Notes: a model not told the origin generated them from the sequence alone. Counted from the stretch's first letter, positions 1 to 9,494 are shown. The stretch: 62,952 nucleotides of DNA from Microbacteriaceae bacterium (GCA_024639935.1 JAHEFZ010000006.1:1-62952); one strand, 5' to 3'. Numbers and translations are program-made.

Positions 1-116
1 TTTACGGACTGCGAAGGAACTTCGCCTTGTACGGCGGATGCGCTAGGTGCAAACGCAACTCCCGTGAGCAGGGTGATCGCCGCGGCGACTCCTACTACCT
101 TTGTGTTTTTCATCAT
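1..116 (-). CDS. Secreted protein, N-terminal fragment (signal peptide only)
   Basis: This gene runs off the left edge. Its first 38 residues are visible and begin MMKNTKVVGVAAAITLLTG, a classical Sec signal peptide: basic start, hydrophobic core and a likely cut after AFAPSASA. The ATG at 116 is chosen because AAGGAG lies 10 bases upstream (132-127). The product is probably exported or cell-wall associated; nothing of the mature domain is in the window, so no function is assigned. The upstream stretch 117-290 holds only its leader and the end of a tRNA gene. The plus-strand reading frame over this region is a shadow. Confidence 0.7.
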   Translation of the reverse strand, partial: MMKNTKVVGVAAAITLLTGVAFAPSASAVQGEVPSQSV

Positions 117-142
117 TATGAAGTTTCTCCTTGTTTAGATGG

Positions 143-158
143 GCAATCTTTCGATTGC
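143..158 (-). promoter_or_regulatory. Small GAAA-capped hairpin in the 5' leader of the left-edge gene
   Basis: On the transcribed (minus) strand GCAATC-GAAA-GATTGC forms a perfect 6-bp stem with a GNRA tetraloop, about 10 bases upstream of the ribosome binding site. It may stabilise the mRNA or modulate translation. The structure is seen; the role is inference. Confidence 0.35.
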
Positions 159-290
159 GTTGATTCCACGATACTTAACCCTTTTTCGGAATGTGCAGGG
201 AATTGCCAGACGTTATCAAGTCGTTACACTTCGACATTCGTGAGATTTCTCGATTTATCGCGCGCCCAGCGGTGCGCCACATTATCGGTA

Positions 291-364
291 TGGAGGGGAT
301 GACGGGAATCGAACCCGCGTAGTCAGTTTGGAAGACTGAAGCTCTACCATTGAGCTACATCCCC
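291..364 (-). tRNA. tRNA-Gly (anticodon TCC)
   Basis: A full cloverleaf on the minus strand. The acceptor stem is GGGGATG (364-358) paired with CATCCCC (301-295). The anticodon loop CTTCCAA gives TCC, and the T arm contains GGTTCGATTCC. The discriminator T is followed by an encoded CCA (293-291). A -10-like TAGGCT lies at 377-372, about 7 bases before the mature 5' end, so processing of the 5' end may be minimal. Confidence 0.95.
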
Positions 365-454
365 ACAGGGGAGCCTACAACATTTCGTGGTGCGGGAAAA
401 ATCGACGAGCCACTAGACTCGAACTGCGTCGTGCCCGTTTGCGTCACGCACGTC

Positions 455-529
455 CGGGGCGTAGCTCAGCTTGGCTAGAGTGCCCGCTTTGGGAGCGGGA
501 TGTCGCAGGTTCGAATCCTGTCGCCCCGA
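455..529 (+). tRNA. tRNA-Pro (anticodon TGG)
   Basis: A full cloverleaf. The acceptor CGGGGCG (455-461) pairs with CGCCCCG (522-528), and the anticodon arm CCCGC-TTTGGGA-GCGGG gives TGG. The T arm is CAGGTTCGAATCCTG and the discriminator is A529. CCA is not encoded, unlike in the neighbouring tRNA-Gly, so tRNA nucleotidyltransferase is needed. A possible -10 TAGACT lies at 414-419. The gene sits 37 bases upstream of tig and may be co-transcribed with it. Confidence 0.95.
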
Positions 530-566
530 CTAGTACTTCAGTCCGTTTGTTTTGAGGAGTAAGTCA

Positions 567-1916
567 GTGCCTACAACCACCGTCGAGCGTTTGTCGGATA
601 CCCGAGTCAAGTTGTCGATTTCGGTGAGCCCCGCAGAATTGAAACCGTCGATTGATCACGCGTATCAGCACATCGCCGAACAAGTTCAAATCAAGGGATT
701 CCGAAAAGGCAAGGTTCCGCCGAAACTGATCGACCAGCGCGTTGGGCGAGGTGAAGTCATCAATCACGCCGTGTCCGAAGGGGTCGACCGTTTCTTCCGA
801 ATCGCGACCGACGCCGAAAAGATTCGTACGCTTGGCCGCCCCGAAATCGTCAACACCACCCTTCCGAAGGAAGACTTCTCTGGCGACCTCGTTCTTGAAA
901 TTGAGACGGATGTTCGCCCCACTTTCGCACTTCCGAAACTTGAGTCGTTGACGGTGTCTGTTGAGACGTCGGAGGTTACGGCGATGCAGATCGACGACGA
1001 GCTACACGCTGTCCGAACCCGCTTCGGAACTCTGGCGACAGTCGATCGCCCGGCGGCCAAGGGCGACTTTGTCGTTCTCGACCTCACGGCGATTATCGGT
1101 GGAAAGACTGTTGACACCGCCTCGTCAATTTCGTATGAAGTTGGTTCTGGCGACCTCATCGAGGGCCTCGACGAAGCTGTGCTGACTCTCACTGCCGGTG
1201 AGAAAACCACCTTCACATCGACCCTCGTCGGCGGGGACAACGCCGGCCAAGAAGCGGAAATCGAGATCACGGTCAACCAGGTTAAGGTCCGTGAAATTCC
1301 CGACGCTGACGACGAGTTCGCTCAGGTTGCAAGCCAGTTCGACACCATCAAAGAATTGCGTGCCGACCTCAAGACTCAGATCGAGAAACGAGCGGTGTTC
1401 GACTATGCGACGAAGGCGCGCGAAGCTCTTCTCGACGTACTTCTCGCCAAGGTGTCAATCGCCGTTCCCGAGGGAGTCATTACCGACGAGGTCGAGCGCC
1501 ACCTCGAGCAGGAGGGGCGCGAAAAGGATGACGTACACCGCGCCGAAGTCACCGATTCGACCACGCGGTCGTTTCGGGTTCAAATTCTGCTCGACGAACT
1601 GGCTGAAAAGGAAGAAGTCCAAGTCGGTCAGGACGAATTGTTGCAGTACCTCATGCAATCGGCTCAGCAATATGGCATGGATGTCAACGAGTTCATCAAG
1701 GTGGTTACGGAAAACGGTCAAATTCAGAGCATGGTCGGCGAGGTCGCCCGCTCGAAGGCACTGTCCGTCGCCTTGACGAAAGTAAAAGTCACCGACTCGA
1801 AGGGTAAAGCCGTCGACCTGTCGGAGTTCACCAACTCAGCTCTCTCTGCAGTGGCCAATCCGTTCGACAACGGTGACCACTCGGACCACGGTGATCACGA
1901 GGGGCATAACCACTAA
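567..1916 (+). CDS. tig: Trigger factor (ribosome-associated chaperone, peptidyl-prolyl isomerase)
   Basis: Binds at the ribosomal exit tunnel and shields nascent chains. 449 aa, usual family length. The ribosome-docking signature GFRKGKVPP is at about residues 44-51 of the N-terminal domain, followed by an FKBP-like isomerase domain (about 150-240) and the long helical C-terminal domain. The start is GTG 567, with GAGGAG at 554-559; the in-frame TTG at 552 would lie inside that ribosome binding site. It precedes the clpP genes, the usual tig-clpP-clpX folding and turnover neighbourhood, here split by a hydrolase. Odd: the protein ends in [13 protein letters not shown], five His among acidic residues, which could bind Ni, Zn or Cu as SlyD tails do (inference). 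Confidence 0.95.
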   Translation: MPTTTVERLSDTRVKLSISVSPAELKPSIDHAYQHIAEQVQIKGFRKGKVPPKLIDQRVGRGEVINHAVSEGVDRFFRIATDAEKIRTLGRPEIVNTTLPKEDFSGDLVLEIETDVRPTFALPKLESLTVSVETSEVTAMQIDDELHAVRTRFGTLATVDRPAAKGDFVVLDLTAIIGGKTVDTASSISYEVGSGDLIEGLDEAVLTLTAGEKTTFTSTLVGGDNAGQEAEIEITVNQVKVREIPDADDEFAQVASQFDTIKELRADLKTQIEKRAVFDYATKAREALLDVLLAKVSIAVPEGVITDEVERHLEQEGREKDDVHRAEVTDSTTRSFRVQILLDELAEKEEVQVGQDELLQYLMQSAQQYGMDVNEFIKVVTENGQIQSMVGEVARSKALSVALTKVKVTDSKGKAVDLSEFTNSALSAVANPFDNGDHSDHGDHEGHNH

Positions 1917-1957
1917 CGCGAACGGTGGTTTCGGGTTCGCTTTCGTGTGCGCGATGC

Positions 1958-1963
1958 TAGCCT
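1958..1963 (+). promoter_or_regulatory. -10 box TAGCCT, leaderless start of the hydrolase gene
   Basis: TAGCCT ends 6 bases before ATG 1970 and no Shine-Dalgarno sequence is present, so transcription probably starts at or next to the start codon. Confidence 0.5.
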
Positions 1964-1969
1964 TTGCGA

Positions 1970-2983
1970 ATGAAGAAGTCCGCCCGTTGGGGAATCATTG
2001 CCGGCGCGACCGTTGCCGCATTAGTCGGTGGCGCGCTCGCCGCCGGTGATTATGTCTACACCTCGGGAACTGCGGTGTCGTGTTCGGTCAATCTCGACGA
2101 CGTCCAGAACAACCCAGAACACTATTGGACTCAAAGCTCGGGAAACGGCCCGTTCGAAGGACCCGGTTGGGACAAGTGGGTCGGATACGACCTGTCTGCG
2201 TATTGGATGAAGAATGTCCCCTTCGAGGAAGACATCATTCCTGTCGCGGACGATATCAACCTGTCGGCGTGGTGGATCACCCCCGCGTTCCCGAACGGCA
2301 AGACAGTCATCGTCACTCACGGGATCAACACTTCTCGGCGCGACTATACGGTATTGCTTCCGACCTCGATGTTGGTGAAAGAGGGCTTCAACGTGCTCCT
2401 CGTCGACCGACGCGACGAAGGTGAATCAACCTGCACTGATGGTCGCCATTCGGCCGGACAGGAAGAATCCGATGACTTCGCTGTGGTGGCGGACTGGCTC
2501 GTCGCGACCAAGGGTGTTCACCCCAAGAGCCTCGGGATGTTTGGCGTGTCGGGCGGCGCAATCACGACAAGCCTTGTTCCGGCGAAAACCGACAAGATCT
2601 CGGCATTCGCGATGGAGGGGACAATATTCGATTTCAGCGCGGCGGCCCAGCACGAAGTCGAGTTCAAGGGCTTCCCGGGTTTCTTGTGGCAACTCGCTCT
2701 CTTTTCCGCGCAGTGGTTTCATGGCGTCAACCTCACCGAAACCTCGGTGACCTCGGCCATTGAAGCCGCAGGGAAACGGCCAATGCTCGTCCTTCACGGT
2801 GACGCCGATCAACGATTGGCCTATCAATCGTCCGTCGATTTCGTGGCCTATGCCAAGTCAGTTGGAGTTGACGCGACACTCGAAACCTTCAAAGGTGCGG
2901 ACCACACCGAAGGCATGTTGACGGAGACCGAACGATATGCGGATGCGCTCACGTCGTTCTTCAATGCCAATCTCGCGCCTTAA
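1970..2983 (+). CDS. Membrane-anchored or secreted alpha/beta hydrolase
   Basis: 337 aa. Residues 1-27 (MKKSARWG then a hydrophobic run) form a signal anchor or signal peptide, so the catalytic domain lies outside the membrane. The nucleophile elbow G-V-S-G-G places Ser at about residue 194, the oxyanion segment THGIN is near 116-120, and the C-terminal DHTEGM supplies the likely catalytic His. This matches actinobacterial serine hydrolases of the peptidase S9/lysophospholipase type; the substrate cannot be told. The start is ATG 1970 because a -10 box sits 6 bases upstream; the TTG at 1964 would fall in that gap. It is flanked by tig and clpP1 but shows no functional link to them. Confidence 0.8.
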   Translation: MKKSARWGIIAGATVAALVGGALAAGDYVYTSGTAVSCSVNLDDVQNNPEHYWTQSSGNGPFEGPGWDKWVGYDLSAYWMKNVPFEEDIIPVADDINLSAWWITPAFPNGKTVIVTHGINTSRRDYTVLLPTSMLVKEGFNVLLVDRRDEGESTCTDGRHSAGQEESDDFAVVADWLVATKGVHPKSLGMFGVSGGAITTSLVPAKTDKISAFAMEGTIFDFSAAAQHEVEFKGFPGFLWQLALFSAQWFHGVNLTETSVTSAIEAAGKRPMLVLHGDADQRLAYQSSVDFVAYAKSVGVDATLETFKGADHTEGMLTETERYADALTSFFNANLAP

Positions 2984-3080
2984 GCCTCGCGCGTCTCATG
3001 GGAGTTTTGCCCTCGGCGAAATCGTCACGGCGTAGCTCGCGCACTGGGTACGCTGGCTAACGAGCCCCAAGGAGTAATTA

Positions 3081-3668
3081 ATGAGTGATTCCATGTTTCC
3101 GCCCAACGTTTTCGACCGTTTGCTAAAGGACCGAATCATCTGGTTGGGCAGCGAGGTTCGCGACGAGAACGCGAACGAAATCGCCGCGAAGCTTCTGCTT
3201 CTTGCCGCGGAAGACCCCAAAAAGGACATCTATTTGTACATCAACTCGCCCGGTGGCTCGATCACCGCGGGCATGGCGATTTACGACACCATGCAGTTCG
3301 TGCCGAACGACATCGTCACCGTCGGAATCGGTATGGCCGCGTCGATGGGCCAACTGCTGTTGACCGCTGGCACCAAGGGCAAGCGTTACATCACGCCGAA
3401 CGCCCGCGTGTTGCTTCACCAACCTCACGGTGGCTTCGGTGGTACCGCGAGCGACATTCAGACCCAGGCCCAGCTCATCAACGACATGAAGAAGCGCCTC
3501 GCGGAAATCACCGCCGAAGCGACGGGCAAGACTCCAGAGCAAATCTCTCAAGACGGTGACCGCGACCGATGGTTCAGCGCGCAAGAGGCTCTGGAATATG
3601 GATTTGTCGACCACATTCGCGCATCGGCTGACGATGTCGTCGGTGGCGGCGGAACGAACACGAAGTAG
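3081..3668 (+). CDS. clpP1: ATP-dependent Clp protease proteolytic subunit 1
   Basis: Serine protease subunit of the Clp ring. 195 aa. The catalytic Ser is in GMAASMG (about S88), His in LLHQPH (about H113) and Asp near D158 in QDGDRDRWF. In actinobacteria ClpP1 and ClpP2 form a mixed tetradecamer that works with ClpX or ClpC. The start is ATG 3081, with AAGGAG about 6 bases upstream. A TACGCT -10-like hexamer is at 3049-3054. clpP2 follows after 11 bases, so the two are co-transcribed. I looked for a ClgR-type operator upstream and found no convincing match. Confidence 0.96.
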   Translation: MSDSMFPPNVFDRLLKDRIIWLGSEVRDENANEIAAKLLLLAAEDPKKDIYLYINSPGGSITAGMAIYDTMQFVPNDIVTVGIGMAASMGQLLLTAGTKGKRYITPNARVLLHQPHGGFGGTASDIQTQAQLINDMKKRLAEITAEATGKTPEQISQDGDRDRWFSAQEALEYGFVDHIRASADDVVGGGGTNTK

Positions 3669-3679
3669 GGGACACGCAC

Positions 3680-4324
3680 ATGAACTTTGACATAAACGAC
3701 AACAGCATCGCAGTCCCCGAATCGCGTTACATCCTCCCGCAGTTTGAAGAGCGCACCGCCAACGGCACCCGCTTCCTTGACCCCTATGCCAAGCTGTTCC
3801 AGGACCGTATCGTGTTCCTCGGTGTCCAAGTCGACGACGCCTCGGCCGACGATGTCATGGCGCAGCTGCTCGTTCTCGAGTCGCAAGACCCCGACCGTGA
3901 CATCATCATGTACATCAACTCGCCCGGTGGATCGTTCACGGCGATGACGGCGATCTACGACACGATGCAGTACGTTCGCCCCCAGATTCAGACCGTCGTT
4001 CTCGGCCAAGCCGCCTCGGCCGCCGCCGTGCTTCTTGCCGGGGGAACTCCGGGGAAGCGCCTTGCGTTACCCAACGCTCGGGTGCTAATCCACCAGCCGT
4101 CCACGGGTGATGCGGGCCGAGGTCAGGCGTCGGATATCGAAATCCAAGCGAGAGAAATCGCGCGCCTGCGGGAATGGCTTGAGCAAACACTCGCCGAACA
4201 CTCCAAAAAGACCGTCGACGAGGTTCGCAGTGACATCGATCGTGACAAAATCCTCACCGCATCGGAAGCCCTGGAATACGGGCTCATCGACCAGGTGTTG
4301 TCGAGCCGTAAGGTCGTCGCCTAG
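3680..4324 (+). CDS. clpP2: ATP-dependent Clp protease proteolytic subunit 2
   Basis: 214 aa. Partner of ClpP1, with the catalytic Ser in GQAASAA, His in VLIHQPS and the acidic segment DIDRDKI. The N-terminus is about 20 residues longer than in ClpP1 (up to [12 protein letters not shown]), as is usual for actinobacterial ClpP2, which is processed. The start is ATG 3680, preceded by AGGGGA. Its TAG stop directly abuts the stop codon of the convergent CopC-domain gene (TAGCTA at 4322-4327), with no spacer for a separate terminator. Confidence 0.95.
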   Translation: MNFDINDNSIAVPESRYILPQFEERTANGTRFLDPYAKLFQDRIVFLGVQVDDASADDVMAQLLVLESQDPDRDIIMYINSPGGSFTAMTAIYDTMQYVRPQIQTVVLGQAASAAAVLLAGGTPGKRLALPNARVLIHQPSTGDAGRGQASDIEIQAREIARLREWLEQTLAEHSKKTVDEVRSDIDRDKILTASEALEYGLIDQVLSSRKVVA

Positions 4325-4972
4325 CTATTTACGGTTACCGTCCGATGGTCGTTTTCGGAATACTCGCACGAGCAGCCAGATAGCTACGGCAAGCACGGGA
4401 ATCGTTGCAAGCCCAATCCACGGCATGAAGTCTGCACCCGGTGCGGGCGAAATCAGAGGCGGAGCGGGCGAAATGACCATTGGCTCGTCCGTCGAGTTAT
4501 TCGACGTGTCATCCGAATCGTCGACCGCAACAGGCGTCTGAGCAATTCCACATTCGGGTGTTTCCGCAAAAGCTGAACCCTGTTCGGCGTTGTCATTGCC
4601 GTTGACAGTGAATGCGAATTGTCCTTCGACGGGATGGCCATCATTCGACACGACCCGATATGCGACGACATAGTCTCCCGCAGCGGCCAGTGAAACTGCC
4701 ATCGACGCGGTATCGCCATCAACCGAGACGCAACCGTCTCCGTAGAACAACCCCGTGGAATCCGTGACGGTCATCACGAATCCCTCGGCATTGTCGCCGA
4801 TGTCAAGAAGTTCCTCGCCCGCGGTGATGGACACCGTGGTGACCTCGGTGACAGTGGAGTCAGCCGAGGGCGACGAGCCTATGAGTTCGGCGTGGGCAGA
4901 GGCGGGTCCGGCGGCAAGAATAGCCAATCCGAGAGCAGTAATTGTGGCTGAAATCATGGTGCGAAAATTCAT
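4325..4972 (-). CDS. CopC-domain protein, exported and membrane-anchored (copper binding)
   Basis: 215 aa. The signal peptide ends in ASA, so the mature protein starts with His27 (HAEL), the N-terminal copper ligand of CopC. The second half of the histidine-brace motif, NDGHPVEG (Asp and His), is also present. After the CopC beta-sandwich come a Ser/Asp/Pro-rich linker and a C-terminal membrane helix (WIGLATIPVLAVAIWLLVRV) with a short basic tail, so the domain is tethered outside the cell. No CopD-like importer gene is nearby. It probably binds or buffers Cu(II); the exact role is inference. The ATG is preceded by TAGACT at 6 bases and no SD. Confidence 0.85.
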   Translation of the reverse strand: MNFRTMISATITALGLAILAAGPASAHAELIGSSPSADSTVTEVTTVSITAGEELLDIGDNAEGFVMTVTDSTGLFYGDGCVSVDGDTASMAVSLAAAGDYVVAYRVVSNDGHPVEGQFAFTVNGNDNAEQGSAFAETPECGIAQTPVAVDDSDDTSNNSTDEPMVISPAPPLISPAPGADFMPWIGLATIPVLAVAIWLLVRVFRKRPSDGNRK

Positions 4973-4978
4973 GAAATT

Positions 4979-4984
4979 AGTCTA
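4979..4984 (-). promoter_or_regulatory. -10 box TAGACT, leaderless start of the CopC-domain gene
   Basis: Read on the minus strand, TAGACT ends 6 bases before ATG 4972. No SD is visible between them. Confidence 0.5.
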
Positions 4985-5070
4985 TGCGCCACGCCAAATA
5001 CTTATCGACAGGCCTGCCCTAACCCGTGGGTGGGCGGGTTTAGGCTTGAACCGTCCACAAAGGAGGAATC

Positions 5071-6351
5071 GTGTCACGTATCGGAGACAGCACCGATGTC
5101 ATGAAGTGTTCCTTCTGTGGGAAGACGCAAAAGCAGGTCCAGCAACTCATCGCCGGTCCTGGCGTGTACATCTGTGACGAGTGCGTCGAACTCTGTAACG
5201 AGATCATCGACGAGCGGATGGCCGAGGCCTCCCAAGGCGAGAGCGATGAAATCGTTGACATCGATTTGCCCAAGCCGAAGGAAATCGCGGCATTTCTTGA
5301 CGAGTATGTTGTTGGCCAAGACGCCGCGAAGCGCGCCCTCTCTGTCGCCGTGTACAACCACTACAAGCGCGTTCGCGCCCAGGAAACCGTCCGTCCGGCA
5401 GACGTGAACGACGAGATCGAGATTGCGAAGTCGAACATCCTTCTCATCGGCCCAACGGGGTGCGGCAAGACGTATTTGGCTCAGACTCTTGCCAAACGCC
5501 TCAATGTTCCGTTCGTCGTCGCCGATGCAACAGCGCTGACGGAAGCGGGCTATGTCGGCGAGGATGTCGAAAACATCCTGCTTAAGCTCATTCAGGCGGC
5601 CGATTTCGACGTGAAACGGGCCGAGAAGGGCATCATCTATATCGACGAGATCGACAAGATTTCGCGCAAAGCCGAGAACCCGTCGATCACTCGCGACGTC
5701 TCGGGCGAAGGCGTTCAACAAGCACTTCTCAAGATTCTTGAAGGAACCGTCGCAAGTGTTCCGCCCCAGGGTGGTCGTAAGCACCCCCATCAGGAATTCC
5801 TCCAAATCGATACGACGAACGTTCTGTTCATCGTGGCGGGTGCGTTTGCGGGACTCGACGAAATTGTGTCTCAGCGCGTCGGCCGTCACGGTGTCGGCTT
5901 CGGTGCGCCGCTTCAACTCAAGGGCGAACTACAAAATCTGTTCGCCGAAGTCCAACCCGAAGACTTACACAAGTTCGGATTGATTCCCGAGTTCATCGGT
6001 CGACTTCCCGTTGTCGCCTCGGTTCTGCCACTCGACCGCAGTGCTCTAATCGATATTCTCACCGGTCCGCGAAACGCCCTCGTCAAGCAGTATCAAAAAA
6101 TGTTCGAACTCGATGGTGTCGAACTGAGGTTCGACAAGGACGCGCTCGAGTCGATCGCCGACCTCGCTGTGAAGCGGGGGACGGGCGCCCGAGGACTCCG
6201 CGCCATCCTCGAAGATGTTCTCGGCCCCATCATGTTCGAAGTACCGTCGACGGAGTTGATCGCCACCGTCATTGTCACGAAAGAATCGGTCGACACCGGT
6301 GCGGCCCCGACGATGATCGAACGCAAAATCGCGAAGGAAAAGTCGGCCTAA
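5071..6351 (+). CDS. clpX: ATP-dependent Clp protease ATP-binding subunit ClpX
   Basis: AAA+ unfoldase that feeds substrates to ClpP. 426 aa. The N-terminal zinc-binding domain has Cys13, Cys16, Cys35 and Cys38. The Walker A motif is GPTGCGKT, Walker B is [10 protein letters not shown], and the pore loop lies in the AAA+ core, followed by the small C-terminal domain. The start is GTG 5071, with AAAGGAGG about 5 bases upstream. A TAGGCT -10-like hexamer is at 5041-5046. It is divergent from the CopC-domain gene and separated by it from clpP1P2. Its TAA stop overlaps the stop codon of the convergent GNAT gene through CTAA (6348-6351). Confidence 0.97.
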   Translation: MSRIGDSTDVMKCSFCGKTQKQVQQLIAGPGVYICDECVELCNEIIDERMAEASQGESDEIVDIDLPKPKEIAAFLDEYVVGQDAAKRALSVAVYNHYKRVRAQETVRPADVNDEIEIAKSNILLIGPTGCGKTYLAQTLAKRLNVPFVVADATALTEAGYVGEDVENILLKLIQAADFDVKRAEKGIIYIDEIDKISRKAENPSITRDVSGEGVQQALLKILEGTVASVPPQGGRKHPHQEFLQIDTTNVLFIVAGAFAGLDEIVSQRVGRHGVGFGAPLQLKGELQNLFAEVQPEDLHKFGLIPEFIGRLPVVASVLPLDRSALIDILTGPRNALVKQYQKMFELDGVELRFDKDALESIADLAVKRGTGARGLRAILEDVLGPIMFEVPSTELIATVIVTKESVDTGAAPTMIERKIAKEKSA

Positions 6352-6791
6352 CTGCCCATTTCGTAGGTCACCCACGACTGACGGCGTGCAAGTTTCTGGT
6401 ACACACTCTGTGCGGTGGTGTTGTCCGCGGCGGTGATCCACGAGATGGTCCCGCCACCGTGGGCGTCGGCGAAAGTTCGAAGTGCGGTGATGATGGCTGT
6501 TCCGGCGCCGTGACCACGCGCTGCAGGCGCGGTGTACAGATCGTCGAGGAACCACGCCGGGCCGCCCGTGAATGTGTCCGAGTGAGTTCTCATGTGCGCG
6601 AATCCGACCACGGTGTCGTCGAGTTCGGCGACCCACGCCTTTGTCGGGTGGTTCGGGTCCATTAACCACGCCCACACGGTCGAGATTTGCGGTTCGGTGA
6701 AAGCGGTTTCGTAAAAGACCCCGTAAGCAAGGAAGAGGTCACGCCAGACGGCTTCGTCCTGAGCAGCTATCGGCCGAACGTTGATGGTCAT
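6348..6791 (-). CDS. GNAT-family N-acetyltransferase
   Basis: 147 aa, a single GNAT domain. The acetyl-CoA pyrophosphate-binding motif [14 protein letters not shown] (Q/R-x-x-G-x-G/A) is near residues 94-107, and the FHM/FAHMRTH strand and the C-terminal YQKLARR helix fit the fold. The substrate is unknown. The start ATG 6791 follows a TAGGGT box by 6 bases, so the mRNA is probably leaderless. The gene overlaps the stop of clpX. Confidence 0.82.
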   Translation of the reverse strand: MTINVRPIAAQDEAVWRDLFLAYGVFYETAFTEPQISTVWAWLMDPNHPTKAWVAELDDTVVGFAHMRTHSDTFTGGPAWFLDDLYTAPAARGHGAGTAIITALRTFADAHGGGTISWITAADNTTAQSVYQKLARRQSWVTYEMGS

Positions 6792-6797
6792 GATGTC

Positions 6798-6803
6798 ACC
6801 CTA
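6798..6803 (-). promoter_or_regulatory. -10 box TAGGGT, leaderless start of the GNAT gene
   Basis: On the minus strand TAGGGT ends 6 bases before ATG 6791, in the 34-base gap downstream of valS. Confidence 0.5.
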
Positions 6804-6825
6804 GTCCCCTGGCCCGCTCCGTTGA

Positions 6826-9399
6826 TTATTCGGCGTTGTCCTCGAGCGCGATATCGGTCACGGAAACCTCGGTCGCCTCAACGAGCGTGAGGTCGACGAT
6901 TCGTCCAACCGCCGCCAGGTCATGCTTCGCCTCAGCGAGAAGAGCCGGGCCGGTAATCGTGGCGCTGGTCACCACTGTCTTCTGCGACGCCTTCGCCTCG
7001 GTTTTAGCCCCGCGAATGCCAACGAGGGCGATCCCGCACAAATCGAGAAGCCCCGAACTCGGACCGTCAAAAGGGATTTCGTCAACAATCGGCCACGGCG
7101 CGATATGGATTGAGCCCTCGTGCGTCCATCGCCACACTTCTTCCGTCGCAAACGGCAGGACCGGTGCTAGAAGACGCAGGAACACATCGATTGCAAGGCG
7201 CAGTGCGGCAACGGCCGACGCTTGCTCGGGTGAAATCTCGTCGCGATAGGCGCGTTCTTTGACGAGTTCAAGATAGTCGTCGGTGAAGGTCCAAAAGAAC
7301 TGTTCCGTGACCTCGAGCGCTCGGGCGTGGTCGAAATTGTCGTACGACTCGGTCGCGATGCGAACGACATCGGACAGACGTCGCAGCAGATCGACGTCGA
7401 GCGGCTCGGTGATGGCCGCGCCCTCGGTGTGCGGAAAGGAGTAAACGAATTTTGCCGCGTTGAGCACCTTGATGGCCAGTCGTCGACCAATCTTGATCTG
7501 TTTGGGGTTTTCCGGGTCGAACGCCGCGTCTGTGCCGAGTCGGCTCGACGCCGCCCAATACCGAACAGCGTCGGAACCGTGCTCGTCGAGCATCCCCTGC
7601 GGGGTTACCACATTCCCCTTCGACTTCGACATCTTTTTGCGATCAGGGTCAACGATGAATCCGGAAATTCCGGCGTGTTCCCATGGCGCAACGCCGTGTT
7701 CGAGTTCGGCGCGCAGAACCGTGGAAAAAAGCCACGTGCGAATGATGTCTTGACCCTGTGACCGAAGTGAATAGGGAAAGACAAGGTTCCAGAGTTCGTC
7801 GTCTTCGCCCCACTTGCCCGCGATTTGCGGAGTGAGTGACGAGGTCGCCCAGGTGTCCATGACATCGACTTCTCCAATGAATCCGCCCGCAACGCCGCGT
7901 TGAGCGTTGTCGAATCCGGGGGCAGGTTGCGACGACGGGTCGACGGGAAGTTGATCCTCGGTCGGGACAATGGGGGAGCTGAAGATGGGATTGCCGTCGC
8001 CGTCGAGGGGGTACCACACGGGAATCGGCACTCCGAAGAAACGCTGGCGAGAGACCAGCCAGTCGCCGTTGAGTCCGCCGACCCAGTTGTCGTAACGCAC
8101 GCGCATGAAGTCGGGGTGGAAGTCGACTTGTTTGCCACGCTCGAGGAGTCGAGCTCGAAGTTCTTCGTCCCTGGCGCCATTTCCGATATACCACTGGCGC
8201 GTCGTCACGATTTCGAGGGGCTTGTCGCCCTTCTCGAAAAACTTGACGGGGTGGGTGATGGGCTTTGCGTCGCCGATCATCTCGCCCGATTCCTGCAGCA
8301 TCTCGACGATACGCGCCTTCGCCGAAAACACGGTTTTCCCAGCGAGTTCCGCATACACGGCACGCTGCGCATCGGTGTCGATGCCGGCGGGCGGTTCGCT
8401 TATGACGCGACCGTCAAATCCGAGCATCGGACGGGTGGGCAAGTCAAGTTCGCGCCACCAGATGACGTCGGTGACGTCACCGAATGTACAAATCATCGCG
8501 ATTCCGCTTCCCTTGTCGATTTGCGCGAGCGGGTGTGCCATCACCGGTACCTCGACGCCGAACAACGGTGTGCGGACAGTGGTTCCAAAGAACGGTTTGT
8601 AGCGTTCGTCTTCTGGGTTGGCAACCAGCGCAACACACGCGGGAATCATCTCGGGACGAGTTGTCTCGATGTCAATCGTCCCACCGTCGGGCCGGTGAAA
8701 CGAGACACGGTGATAAGCGCCGGGAACCTCTTTGTCCTCGAGTTCCGCCTGGGCCACCGCCGTGCGGAACGTGATGTCCCACAGGGTCGGGGCATCCGCC
8801 TGATAGGCCTCGCCACGGGACAGATTTCGCAGGAAGGCGCGCTGAGCGGTGCGCTGCGACTCGTCGGAAATCGTGCGATAAGTCTGTGACCAGTCGACCG
8901 AGAGGCCCAGTGTGCGCCATAGTTCCTCGAACTTCTTCTCGTCCTCGACGGTGAGTTTTTCACAGAGTTCGACGAAGTTTCGGCGCGAAATCGGCACCTG
9001 ATCAGCCGCTTTCGATGACGCGTTGTCACCACCTTCGAGGGGCGGCGTGAACGACGGGTCATAGGGCAAAGTCGGGTCGCAACGCACACCGTAATAATTC
9101 TGAACGCGGCGTTCCGTCGGCAGCCCATTGTCGTCCCAGCCCATCGGGTAAAAGATGACTTTCCCTTGCGCGCGCTGATAGCGGGCGGCGAGATCCATGT
9201 GAGTGTAAGAAAAAACGTGACCGATATGCAGTGAACCCGAGGCTGTCGGCGGGGGAGTGTCCACCGCGAAAACGCTGTCTTTACCGAGCGAAACGGCTTT
9301 CGTTCGATCGAAAGCGTACGTCCCTTCGCGTTCCCAGACCTCGCCCCAGGTGGCTTCGAGTCCTTCGAGGGCCGGCTTGTCAGGGATTTCGCGGGGCAT
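6826..9399 (-). CDS. valS: Valyl-tRNA synthetase
   Basis: Class I synthetase charging tRNA-Val. About 857 aa. Signatures: SGSLHIGHVFSYTH (HIGH), the KMSKSKGN loop ([11 protein letters not shown]), the CP1 editing domain between them, and the anticodon-binding domain near the C-terminus. The start is ATG 9399 (MPREIPDKPALEG), with AAGAGG about 5 bases upstream; the longer frame back to 9444 adds 15 residues unlike the family. It lies downstream of tspO on the same strand, with a 95-base gap holding hairpins. No T-box sequence is visible in that gap. Confidence 0.96.
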   Translation of the reverse strand: MPREIPDKPALEGLEATWGEVWEREGTYAFDRTKAVSLGKDSVFAVDTPPPTASGSLHIGHVFSYTHMDLAARYQRAQGKVIFYPMGWDDNGLPTERRVQNYYGVRCDPTLPYDPSFTPPLEGGDNASSKAADQVPISRRNFVELCEKLTVEDEKKFEELWRTLGLSVDWSQTYRTISDESQRTAQRAFLRNLSRGEAYQADAPTLWDITFRTAVAQAELEDKEVPGAYHRVSFHRPDGGTIDIETTRPEMIPACVALVANPEDERYKPFFGTTVRTPLFGVEVPVMAHPLAQIDKGSGIAMICTFGDVTDVIWWRELDLPTRPMLGFDGRVISEPPAGIDTDAQRAVYAELAGKTVFSAKARIVEMLQESGEMIGDAKPITHPVKFFEKGDKPLEIVTTRQWYIGNGARDEELRARLLERGKQVDFHPDFMRVRYDNWVGGLNGDWLVSRQRFFGVPIPVWYPLDGDGNPIFSSPIVPTEDQLPVDPSSQPAPGFDNAQRGVAGGFIGEVDVMDTWATSSLTPQIAGKWGEDDELWNLVFPYSLRSQGQDIIRTWLFSTVLRAELEHGVAPWEHAGISGFIVDPDRKKMSKSKGNVVTPQGMLDEHGSDAVRYWAASSRLGTDAAFDPENPKQIKIGRRLAIKVLNAAKFVYSFPHTEGAAITEPLDVDLLRRLSDVVRIATESYDNFDHARALEVTEQFFWTFTDDYLELVKERAYRDEISPEQASAVAALRLAIDVFLRLLAPVLPFATEEVWRWTHEGSIHIAPWPIVDEIPFDGPSSGLLDLCGIALVGIRGAKTEAKASQKTVVTSATITGPALLAEAKHDLAAVGRIVDLTLVEATEVSVTDIALEDNAE

Positions 9400-9421
9400 G
9401 GACGCCTCTTTCACTATCGGC

Positions 9422-9480
9422 GGCAGCGAGTATGGCTGCCTCACATGTACTGCACAAATCTATCAGCCCGGGAGCGATAG
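9422..9480 (-). promoter_or_regulatory. Two inverted repeats between tspO and valS
   Basis: GGCAGC-N7-GCTGCC (9422-9440) forms a 6-bp hairpin about 22 bases before the valS start. CTATC-N11-GATAG (9460-9480), with CCCGGG at its centre, lies just after the tspO stop. Neither has a U-tract. They could end tspO transcripts or shape the valS leader; I cannot tell which. Confidence 0.3.
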
Positions 9481-9494
9481 ACCCCACCGTCGGA

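Noticed and set aside
27-302. Plus-strand 91-residue reading frame at the left end
   Set aside because: It is antisense to the signal-peptide gene and runs into tRNA-Gly; it has no SD and no recognisable domain.
2984-3080. ClgR operator upstream of clpP1
   Set aside because: I compared the region with the remembered consensus (CGCYNANRGCG-like) and found only a partial CGC match.
7900-8889. 329-residue plus-strand frame inside valS
   Set aside because: It lies wholly antisense to valS, a complete conserved gene; such long shadows are expected in this codon bias.
9400-9494. T-box riboswitch upstream of valS
   Set aside because: Hairpins exist, but the conserved T-box sequence is absent and the space is too short; leuS and ileS also lack one.
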